NCBI GenBank assembly: GCA_039619475.1
Contig: CM077115.1
Span: forward strand, 103,863,893 to 103,927,892
DNA length: 64,000 nucleotides
Reading direction: 5' to 3'
From: Icerya purchasi
Lineage: Eukaryota > Arthropoda > Insecta > Hemiptera > Monophlebidae
Shown: piece after piece, positions 11,107 to 19,732 of the stretch
How positions within the stretch are numbered: the stretch's first letter is position 1
How the letters are laid out: each line of letters starts with the position of its first letter
The notes under the pieces: model-generated
The model's database searches: none
The model's input: only the letters and a program-made list of their open reading frames with translations
What the model was told of the DNA's origin: nothing
Position numbers and translations under genes: made by a program

Positions 11107-11634
11107 TTCAGACTAACAAACAAATTTTTTCAATAAAATTCAGATGTTACATCGATTTTGCTTTTTCGAATTAGTAGAGTTATTCATGACCATTAAAGTT
11201 GATTTATTTTTCATTTTTTATAGGCAGGTAAAAATGTATTATAAAGCACAAATGGCTTTTCCTTGGAATCGAAAATTCAGTCGTAATGGGAAATTATTGC
11301 TATGATCGATTCATTTTTTTCCGAAATGTATTAATTCAAATAATCCGCTAAATGAATATGTAATCAGCATTTTAAGTTTTTATAAGAAGAAAAAACTTTT
11401 TTAAGCTATATGTGAACGAAAAAAGATAAAACATTGAAAAACGCTGATTTATTTTTTAAGCAAATTAACTTCTAATTTCGCCCCTGGTGTTTTTTTCGGT
11501 TCGATGATTATTTTACGCCTTAAATTTGATATTGATTGGAAAAAAAAAAAATTGAAAACTTACTAACGCTAAACTAGGTCTACTTGGAAAAAAGACGAGG
11601 CCGAATCATGTCGCGGCCGAAACGATGAAGACCC
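11107..11634. repeat. Right long terminal inverted repeat
   Basis: Reverse complement of 6878-7436 with a few substitutions. It carries two rather than three of the terminal tandem units next to the LINE junction. Confidence 0.9.
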
Positions 11635-11640
11635 TTCTAT

Positions 11641-12390
11641 ACCGTTGTTGTATTATTATAGAATCAATTTGATTTCTTTCCAGGTCACTCTTCATGATTC
11701 CTATTTTCTAAACCAAATTTACCGCAACTTTTATCCTTATTTGTTACTGCACCCTACTACCGCATTAAAATTACCCATTATCATCATATTGTCTTTGTTA
11801 TCGTAAAGGGAAAGCAATTCCTTAATTTGTTCATATAGTTTTTCTATTTCTTCATTTTTACTATTTGTAGTTGAAATGTGTGCTTGTATAATAGCTATAT
11901 TTGCAGGCAATGTTCTTAATCATAAGCAGTCTTTCGTTGAAATGGAAGGTGTTGACTACATTTTCTCTCCATTTTCCTTTTAATACCATTGCAAGTCCAT
12001 TCTGTCCGGGTTTTCCATCCCCGCTATAAATAATGTTAAAGTTTTCTGAACTAAAATCTTCATGTCCTTGTTATCTTGTTTCACATACTCCGAGAAAATC
12101 AAGCTGTGCTTTCTCCATTGACGCTTTAATTTCCTCTAATCTGCCAACTTTAAGTGAAGTTTTGACATAACAAATGCCAATTTGGACTTGCCTTTGTTTT
12201 CTTTAAATGGTTGAGTTCTTCCAGTCATCCATTTCGCCTGTGTAGCCTGGTTGCTCACTTCTGCACGCCTACTAGTATATTTCACACCAATAGGCCTGGA
12301 ATTGAAATATTCCTCATTATATCGCTGTATGTTTATAATCTCGGGACAATAGAGTGCTGGTTTCCCTTTGCCTTGCACACCGCTGAAACA
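11641..12390 (-). pseudogene. RTE-like LINE 1, APE endonuclease part
   Basis: Minus strand, 5' part of the LINE whose RT lies at 4816-6870. An open segment begins near 12378 and includes GKSKLAFVMSKLHLKLADL. Then KASMEKAQLDFLGVCET near 12110 (the APE 'ILxxxET' strand), GLAMVLKGKW near 11990, NIAIIQAHIS near 11900, MIMGNFNAVVG near 11780 (the GDFNA catalytic strand with Asp changed to Asn) and RNQIDSII near 11665. Stops and frameshifts are present. The frame continues past the inserted element as KSSYTYPG and IDSDHN. Confidence 0.8.
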
Positions 12391-12599
12391 TAAGCCATTG
12401 TTTTTGTGGATTCCACTGCGCCTTATGTTGTTCTTCCAAAGCCTTTTTAATCCCTATGATTTCCGTCCTTGGAAGCTACTGATAAGCCATCTGCCATTTA
12501 CCAGGGAAAGAGCTTACGGCGGCTCTAACTTACTTTGTTTCAATGCCGTTATAGAATTTGTGTAGCGTTTTTTTTTGTTTTTTTTTTTTTGTTTAAGAA
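12391..12599. other. Possible 5' region of RTE-like LINE 1
   Basis: On the minus strand this could be the 5' untranslated or upstream coding part of the LINE, but there is no decisive motif. A T-rich tract at 12568-12590 separates it from the next element. Confidence 0.35.
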
Positions 12600-13763
12600 A
12601 CTTTCCCAAGATTTCTTCACTACACCTTGATAGCATTGCCGCTCCTGGTTCGCGACTACATTATGCAGCTAACCTCCATATTTCGAAGCCTTTCACTATC
12701 CGCCACCTATGGACGCGCCCTATCCCCTGGAGCTCGGGGCCCACCGGTTACACATATCTGCGCACCCCTGGCGGGGGTGTTCTTGATTACTGTTCCTATA
12801 TTTGTGGAAACTCTTCTAGATCCCTTCTATCTAAGATTGATCGGGTCCAAAATATATGTATGTCTCCGCCTCTGCCTTGGAGCCCGAAAATTTACTCCTC
12901 ACGCTGAATCTTACATTTCTCTTCTTTTTCTTTCCTCATCAAACAGTTGCCAATTTCCTCTTGCTATCTTATTCCTTTATCGTACGTAACTGGCGTTTTT
13001 CTGCTAACAAAACCCATATTCTATTTCATTTCGCTGGCCATCACGATAAACTCCCGTATTTCTCTCGTTTAGTTTTTCCTCTGTTCCTCATCCTATTAAC
13101 TGCTTTTATTCTCCTATTTCTCCCAAACTTATTCTTCACCATGCTGTTAAATCAGAATTTCTACAGAATCTAAGCTCTTCTTTCCCCAACAATTTTACGA
13201 TCCTTACGGAGGCTCCAAGAGACCCAATGGTGCTAGCGCAGTTTTTTTCTGTCCTCCTTTAAATTGTGTCGAGTCCTTTAAACTTCCCTCCTTTTGCTCA
13301 ATCTTTTATGCTGAGTCTTCGGCTATTCTGTGGGCCCTACTTCTTATTAGATCCTCACTTGTCTCCCGTAATATCATTATCCTATCGTACGCCTAACGCA
13401 TGCTGCAGGCTATCGCATCGCCTCTTCCTTCTCACTCGACCGACTGCGTCATTCTTTTTATTCACTTCTTGATTCGTGATCTCTTTCTTTCTCACTTAAT
13501 TCAAACTGATTTGATTTGAAATTCCTCGCCATGCCGAAATTGAGGGAAATGAGTTAGTTGACTCATTCGGTCGGATATTTTCCTCTTCTGGTAGGTTTCT
13601 TCGTTATTTCTCAGCTTCCAATATTACCCTTCTATCTGCAGATGCTCATTCTAAACTATGGTTTAACTCCTACGTCTCCTCATTCTCCAACCCGGATTTC
13701 TCAATTTTCCTTTCCTCGCTTCCCCTGGTTTTTTGACTTTCCTTTTGTGCGTCGCTCCAAAAT
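12600..13763 (+). pseudogene. LINE A copy: RT thumb, RNase H and tail
   Basis: Plus-strand relic. DYCSYICGNSSRSLLSK and DRVQNICM (12785-12860) match the RT C-terminal phrase of the better copy near 21280-21360. RNase H follows: YGGSKRPNGASA near 13200 (the DGS strand), IFYAESSAILWALL near 13310, AIASPLPSHSTD near 13410, and AEIEGNELVDSFGRIF from about 13535 (the terminal Asp region). The bases 13505-13760 are about 96% identical by eye to 19612-19723 plus 22709-22800. Frames are broken throughout, and the zinc tail is cut where the CR1-like LINE begins. Confidence 0.75.
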
Positions 13764-13766
13764 GCT

Positions 13767-14256
13767 TAGCAGGAGCAGAACATTGGCGTCCCCTAAACGA
13801 ATATTTTAGGTCCAATTTTATTTCTAATTTTTATTAATGATCTGTGTCGGCTAAAACTTGATGGAAAGCTTCTTGTATATATATATATATATAGATGACA
13901 CAGTATTGCTTGTAAGTTCAAGGCATCCGTCAGTTTTACAAAAACTAACTCAAAATGGTATATATTTAATAGAAAATTGGGTAAATAGAAATAAATTAAC
14001 TCTAAATCTCATTAACACTAAGTATACATATATAATATACAGTACGCGTCAACATAAATTTGGTAAAATTTTTAAATTTAAATTAGTCGATAATTACAAT
14101 ATAGAATGTGTTCCTGAAATTAAATCTCTTGTATCATGTTTGACTCCAAATTAAACTGGTCGGCTCATTCAAATTTCGTATCTGCTAAATTACGGAAACT
14201 AAACTTCTGATTCTATTACCTTACGCAGTATTTCTCGCATTCATATTTAATTAGAA
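13767..14256 (+). pseudogene. CR1-like LINE, RT palm part (interrupted)
   Basis: Frame with GVP-x-TNILGPILFLIFIND at 13785-13840 (RT motif B region), then IDDTVLLVSS near 13885 where the YADD motif is disturbed by a short (TA)n insertion, WVNRNKLTLNLI near 13985, and SKLNWSAHSNFVSAKLRKLN near 14150. It ends in SHSYLIR at 14256, and the frame resumes exactly at 18524 after the Jockey insertion and one copy of the duplicated target. It is 5'-truncated next to a LINE A relic. Clade assignment (CR1/Daphne/Kiri-like) is tentative. Confidence 0.75.
14243..14256. repeat. 14-bp target-site duplication, left (ATATTTAATTAGAA)
   Basis: Identical to 18510-18523. It defines the Jockey insertion at 14257-18509. 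Confidence 0.92.
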
Positions 14257-14473
14257 ATATCGTGAAGTTGAACAGTGTAGTTTATTTTCATTGCGTCCAT
14301 TGTTCGGTATAACAATTGAGTTTAAAAGTAGTTCTCTTATCTTATCTTATTTTCGAACCGGTACAATCATTAACTGTTATCGCGCCGCGACATATCGGTA
14401 AGTTCGTTCCAATTACTAATTGCGAATATATTATCGCTCGGTAGTAGGGATTACTAAACCCTATTGTCTTGCA

Positions 14474-14588
14474 ATGAGCAAGAAGCCGAGTGATAAATCT
14501 ACCTCAAATGTCACTGGTGGCGGCGGTGTCGGTTGCAATAACAATAATAATAATATTAAAAATTACGCAAGTAATAATGCCGATAGAG

Positions 14589-14627
<39 letters not shown>

Positions 14628-15930
14628 GTCTCATGAATGATGTTTCCATGGAAAACTGAGACCTCGGAAATAAAAAAGTAGCGCCATTGAAAATCATCGC
14701 TTAGCCGAATAATAGCCGCCAAGTTGTTCCGCTAAGAAAAAGACAACGTATACAAACTTCTGAAATAACGCCTGAAGTATGAGCTAAGAATAACAGATTC
14801 TGGCCCCTTATAAATCACTCCGATTCAGATACATGTAACATTTCTAATTCGCAACATAAATCGGCCGAAAACGCAAAATCGTCTAGTGTAGAAGATTAAG
14901 AGGCTAAAAGATCACCCAAACCACCTCCAATTTTTATATATGTGGGGTTACTAATTATAAAGAGATGGAAGCTTCCTTTTCTTCAATGTTAAAAAAAGGA
15001 GGAATTCATCTGCAAAGCGTTAAATGATGGAAAAGTTTAAAAACGACTGGTAGTGACAGTTATAGAAAAATAATTAGATATTTAAAAGAAAAGAATATAA
15101 TATACCACACCATACCAACTGAAAGAAGAAAGAGCGTACCGAGTAGTAATCAAAAATATCCACAATCCCATGCCCACGGATGAAATCAAGCAGGCTTTAA
15201 TGGACGCTGGATATGCAACAAGAAACGTAATCGATGTACGAAAATCAAAAACAAAATTGCCGTTACCGATGTTCTTTGTTAATTTGGAACCCCGAGCTAA
15301 TAATAAAGAAATCTATAACACGGAGTATTTACTTAACATGAAAGTTAAAGTGGAACCACCATATAAGAAAAGAGAAATAGTCCAGTGTTCCAGGTGCCAG
15401 TCATATGGACATACTAAGATGTATTGTGCGTTACCCTTCGCCTGTGCTAAGTGCGGCGGATACCATGAAACTAAAGATTGTCAAAAATCAGCAAATACAC
15501 CGGCTAAATGTATTCATTGTGACGGCGATCATCCAGCTAACTACAAAGGATGTACTGTATTCACAAGGACTTGCTGGAGATACATAACAAATCGTATAAT
15601 CCGCAATAGGTAAATAGGAACATGCAAAAATTTGAAAACAATAATACAAATTTCCCGCAGACAATCAGTGCCCCTGATTTAAGACAAGCCAGCAATACTA
15701 CTGATCGCACGTACACTAGTGTAGTACAAGATGGTATACAAAAAAGGGTAGCACGAGAAACAATATCACAAAATAATAATGACCAGATACGCAGCAACAA
15801 TAATAATAATAATAATCAATTCTCAGAGTTCTCAGCAGAATTTAAAATAATGTTTAATCAGCTAATGCAACAAAATTTAATGATTATTAATATGTTATCA
15901 ACAGTAATAAATAAAGTGCTTTCAAAATGA
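14474..15930 (+). pseudogene. Jockey 1 ORF1, gag-like nucleic-acid-binding protein
   Basis: Starts MSKKPSDKS at 14474, includes an Asn run encoded by (AAT)n at about 14589-14627, and stops at 14657. Later frames carry PPIFIYGVTNYKEME near 14930 (start of the region before the zinc knuckles, in the style of the PRE_C2HC domain). The open 147-codon stretch 15170-15613 ends in three knuckles: C-x2-C-x4-H-x4-C, C-x2-C-x3-H-x4-C and C-x2-C-x3-H-x6-C (15384-15555). After a frameshift it continues at 15622 with a glutamine/asparagine-rich C-terminus and stops at 15930. In the family this protein packages element RNA. Inactive here because of several stops. Confidence 0.85.
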
Positions 15931-18345
15931 ATCGCTTCCTAAGGATAGCAATATGGAACATCAACGGGCTGGCACAGTATCAGTATGAAGTTGAGGTATT
16001 TTTGATAACCAATAAAATTGATATATTAATGTTATCTGAGACACAGTTTACCGACAAAAGCTATATAAAAATACCTAAATATAGTATCTCTACCACACTC
16101 TACACCCTAGTGGTAGAGCACATACAGCTATAATTATCAAAATATCAATAACGCATCATGAGATGGATCAGTTTTCTAAAGAATATTTGCAAACATCATT
16201 TGGATCAAGATGAACAACTCCTCGAGGAAAGCAACTGCAAGCATGCCTTCAGAAAAATAAACTTTACTGCTTATCAGATGGAATTCCAACATACTGGCCA
16301 TCCGATAGGAAGAAGATTCCAGACCTACTAGACTTTTTCGTCAGTAAAGGAATTAATAATGATCACACGTCGATAGAATCTTCTTGGGACGCTACTTCTG
16401 ATCATTAACCTAAAATTTTAAATCTGGATACCGCAGTAATACAGGTAGTACAAAAACCGATATTAATAAACAGGAGCGCTGATCGGGTAGCGTTCCAGCT
16501 ATTCGTCGAAAGTGATACAGATTTGAAAGTGTCTTTGAAAACCGGGAAAGAGATTGAAATGGCCGTGGAAAAACTTACGAAGTGTATACAAAAGTCGGCG
16601 TGCTTAGCAACGCCCGGCAAGAAGGAGAAAACTCAAGTAATATATTATCCAAAGGCAATAAGGGATCGGATATCGGAAAAAAGGAAATTAAGGCGAATAT
16701 GGCAAAATGATAGAAATCCGATCAACAAAAATATTCTAAATAGAGCAGGTCGGCAATTGAAGAAGGCGCTATTAGAAGCAAAAAATAATGCATTTAGAGA
16801 ATATATAGCCAGTTTATCTCCGACCAAAACAACCGACTATAATTTATGGAAGGCAGCAAAAAATATAAAGAAAGATCATAATTCCCAGTGTGCCCCCATT
16901 AAAATGGAAAACAGAAATTGGGCACGAACTAATCAAGAAAAAGCGAACGTATTAACGGAATATCTATCAAAGGTATTTCAACCGCATCAAAGTGGTACTC
17001 CAAGCCATGAAGAAGATATAGACAAATATTTGCAGGTACCATTTCAGATGTCACTCCCAATAAAGCCAAAATCTCCTATGGAAGTAAAGGCATACATACA
17101 AAAACATTTAAATCCAAAGAAAGCACCGGGGTATGATTTGATCACAGCTAATATCATTAAGAAAATGCCAAGAAAAGTTGTAATATTGTTGACACACATT
17201 TTCAATGCAATTCTTCGAACTATCTACTTTCCGATACAAACCAGGAAAACCTCAATATGAAACGACTTCGTACAAACCTATCAGCTTATTGCCAATCTTC
17301 TCTAAACTCTTCGAAAAAATCCTGCTCAGAAGAATAAAACCTATTCCCGAAGAAAATAAAGTGATGCCCGACTATCAGTTTGGTTTCAGGAACTACCACA
17401 GTACAATAGAGCAAACACACAGAATAGTTGACATCATAAGCAAAAGCTTTGAAGAAAAGAAATATTGTACTATACCGGATTACTATATAAACTGAAACAT
17501 CAACTGCCTCATTCCTATTACCTGTTAATAAAGTCCTACCTAGCAGAAAGACACTTTCGTGTTAATGTAAATGGTGATTGTTCACGAATGTACCCTATAA
17601 TGTCAGGAGTACCACAAGGCTGGAACCTGTATTGTATCAGATTTATACACATGACTTCCCCCCGAAAATAATGATACAACCCCATAGCTATGTTTGCTGA
17701 TGACACGGCTATTTTATCAACTCACCGAGATAACATCATAGCCACCGAACAGCTCCAAAATCATCTGCTATATGTGGAGAAATGGCTTAAACAATGTTTT
17801 GTTTAACTTAAACAAAGGGCAAAATTTGCCGATCCAGCTGAATGGACAGACAATTCCCAACTCATGTGCCGTGAAATATCTCGGGTTAAATCTTGACCAA
17901 CGGCTCACCTTCAAGAATCATATTATTACAAAACGAAAGCAACTAGATATCAAATACCGCAGCCGGCGTTGGTTAATGAACAAAAATTCATCTTTATCGA
18001 TTGAAAATGAAAGTGCTACTATACAGGGCGATCCTAGAACCTGTGTGAATATACGGTATTCAAATCTGGGGAACGACGAGCATTTCAAGTCTCAAAATTA
18101 CACAAAGATTTCAGTTCAAAGTGCTACGAGATATTTTCGCGGCACCATAGTTTGTCCGTAATGATAATAAACACAAAGACCTCTGCATTCCAACGGTTAA
18201 ATAAGTAATTACGACCTTTGCTAGAAGATACTTTCATCGACTTGGGAACCACATCAATCCGCTATCGGCTAATCCTTTGCAGAATAGCGTACGATTCAGA
18301 CGATTGAAACGACATAGCCAAGTTGAACTGGAATTTCGTCCGTAG
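15927..18345 (+). pseudogene. Jockey 1 ORF2, endonuclease-reverse transcriptase
   Basis: Begins MNRFLRIAIWNINGLAQ at the ATGA overlap. IDILMLSETQF near 16020 is the APE Glu strand. The endonuclease is then deleted down to SFGSR and TPRGKQLQ near 16200, with PTYWPSDRKKIPDL near 16285. An open frame at 16523-17260 holds the linker and RT fingers (NPKKAPGYDLITANII). SYKPISLLPIFSKLFEKIL and PDYQFGFR follow in the next frame. Motif A is missing: KKYC at 17467 jumps straight to GLLYKLK. Motif B MSGVPQG is near 17600, motif C MFADDTAIL at 17692, and the thumb KYLGLNLDQRL near 17880. The tail ends near 18345. Loss of motif A rules out polymerase activity. Confidence 0.88.
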
Positions 18346-18509
18346 ACATTAATTTGTATAGCTCAACATAATCCAATAAATAACGTACATATAAATAAGG
18401 AATAGCGACCACCCCGGGGGGGGGGGCGTTCTACCATGGTTTACATAAAATAACATTGCAACTTATTGTTCAACTGAACAGATTGTATGCAGATAAAAAG
18501 GGGGAAAAA

Positions 18510-18523
18510 ATATTTAATTAGAA
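18510..18523. repeat. 14-bp target-site duplication, right
   Basis: ATATTTAATTAGAA, identical to 14243-14256. Confidence 0.92.
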
Positions 18524-19160
18524 TTTACTTTACACTCTATCAGCCAGTCTTGACATATGGTATTATTATTTTTTTTTCTGGGGGGGGGGGGGCTGCAAAC
18601 TATTACAACAACAGAATAAAATCGCTCCAGAAATCACTAATAAAAACTGTACTTAAGGCATCACCTGCAGAAAGTAAACCTATATTGGATTTTAATGTAA
18701 TCTATCATCTTCTCACCCTTATGTTCGTTTTTAAATTTAGAAATAAATTCAATATTTCACTTAGAGAAGGCGTAACAAGAATGTCTAATGATTTACATGC
18801 AAATATCTCACCTTATAATAAATATCACACAAAGATGCAAATCACTTACCAAACCCCTATTAAATTCAACTCGTTGCCTTCTAATCTAAAATCGTGTCCT
18901 TATATCCATGTCCTATTACTAAAAAAACTAATTCCATACCTTCGCCGTAATTAAGTACATGTAATAAATGTGTTCCATTCAATGCGTTTAACTAGTGTAT
19001 GATTTTTTTTCACATTTGTTTTGCAGTATGCCCATATAATATTTCAGAACCATGCAAATATTTTGTACTTAAAATTTTGTGAAACAATTCTTTTTTTGGC
19101 GTTTTCTTGTATTTCAACGCTCACATCTAATGTTTTATTATTATTTTTCTTTTTTATATA
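18524..19160 (+). pseudogene. CR1-like LINE, RT thumb and 3' untranslated region
   Basis: Continuation of 13767-14256. The frame reads IYFTLYQPVLTYGII, a glycine run encoded by a G13 tract (18580-18592), NNRIKSLQKSLIKTVLKASP, FVFKFRNKF, then PIKFNSLPSNLKS and a stop at 18954. This matches the C-terminus of CR1-group ORF2 proteins, which lack RNase H. The G13 run probably expanded from a 'WGGA'-type codon string. About 200 bp of AT-rich 3' untranslated sequence follow. Confidence 0.78.
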
Positions 19161-19164
19161 TACT

Positions 19165-19440
19165 ACCCACTATTAGAAAAAATGTCCCAATTTTATGTAG
19201 CGCGAAAAATGTCACAATTTTATGTAATGAAATATGTAACGAAAAAATGTCTTAATTTTATATAATGAAAGCTAAATGTTAGGATAGGATTTTTGTGATT
19301 ATGTTATTTTTTTTGTTTTGATGCCAGTAAAAATTACGTTGTAAATTTTGATCATTTTATACAAAGTATAGAAGAGAAAAAGACAGTAATGGAATTAAGA
19401 GGGGTCAAGGGGTACAGACCTTTGCGAGACCAAAATGGCC
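19165..19440 (-). mobile_element. Half-copy of TA-flanked palindrome family (copy 2)
   Basis: Reverse-complement arrangement of the unit at 3090-3355: repeated 'aaaaatgtc(c/t)(c/t)aattttat' blocks, 'ggataggatttttgtgattatg', 'aaattttgatcattttatac', 'gaggggtcaaggggtacag' and 'gaccaaaatggccgag', ending in a TA run at 19445-19462. Non-coding. Confidence 0.65.
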
Positions 19441-19577
19441 GAGTTATATATATATATATATATCTTTGATTTATTAGTTGAAAGTTTATATTTTTTTGAT
19501 CGAATTCAAGAAAATTTTTTGTTTACTTATTTTTAGCCACATTTCGCGCAGCATTACGTATCGTAGCCTTACCATTG

Positions 19578-19578
<1 letters not shown>

Positions 19579-19609
<31 letters not shown>
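19579..19609. repeat. (AAT)n microsatellite
   Basis: About ten AAT units immediately 5' of the LINE A fragment. Confidence 0.95.
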
Positions 19610-19610
<1 letters not shown>

Positions 19611-19723
19611 GATTTGATTTAAGATTCCTCGCCTTGCCGAAATCGAGGGAAATGAGTTAGTTGACTCATTCGGTCGGATATTTTCCTCTTCTGGTAGGTT
19701 TCTTCGTTATTTCTCAGCTTCCA
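19610..19723 (+). pseudogene. LINE A host copy, RNase H end (5' piece)
   Basis: Nearly identical to 13505-13616 (about four differences by eye). Encodes the RNase H end, with EGNE and VDSFGRIF in the same order. The sequence breaks at 19723 and resumes at 22715, because a second LINE A copy is inserted here. Confidence 0.85.
19716..19723. repeat. 8-bp target duplication, left (AGCTTCCA)
   Basis: Matches 22707-22714. The first A on the right side may belong to the poly-A tail, so the minimum duplication is 7 bp (GCTTCCA). Confidence 0.88.
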
Positions 19724-19732
19724 CTTAAATTC

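Larger units (their letters stand above)
6878..11634. mobile_element. Long-terminal-inverted-repeat element (4.76 kb) inserted in RTE-like LINE 1
   Basis: The two ends are near-identical inverted copies of about 530-560 bp, and the insertion splits the endonuclease of a minus-strand LINE that continues on both sides. The interior (7437-11106) has no transposase, integrase or polymerase that I can recognise. It holds a LINE B 3' tail (7438-7740) and a LINE A fragment (9171-9960), which are probably later insertions. Terminal tandem 14-16-bp units of the form CTTCAACGATTCGG occur outside the main arm, three on the left and two on the right. This layout resembles foldback-type DNA transposons. 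The family is not identified, and a non-autonomous derivative of a larger element is the simplest reading. Confidence 0.8.
14257..18509 (+). mobile_element. Full-length Jockey-type LINE (Jockey 1), internally deleted
   Basis: Bounded by a perfect 14-bp duplication, with a short A run (18505-18510) at the 3' end. Order: ~215-bp 5' leader, gag-like ORF1 with three zinc knuckles, ATGA overlap at 15927-15930, ORF2 with endonuclease and reverse transcriptase, then ~165 bp of 3' untranslated sequence containing a G11 run (18416-18426). It inserted into a CR1-like RT and is younger than that element. Both ORFs are now defective. Confidence 0.9.

Noticed and set aside
14589..14627. Asparagine run as a possible prion-like domain
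   Set aside because: It is a simple AAT expansion in a broken LINE ORF1; no functional inference is warranted.
14504..14722. Minus-strand isoleucine-run frame
   Set aside because: Antisense translation of the (AAT)n tract in Jockey ORF1.
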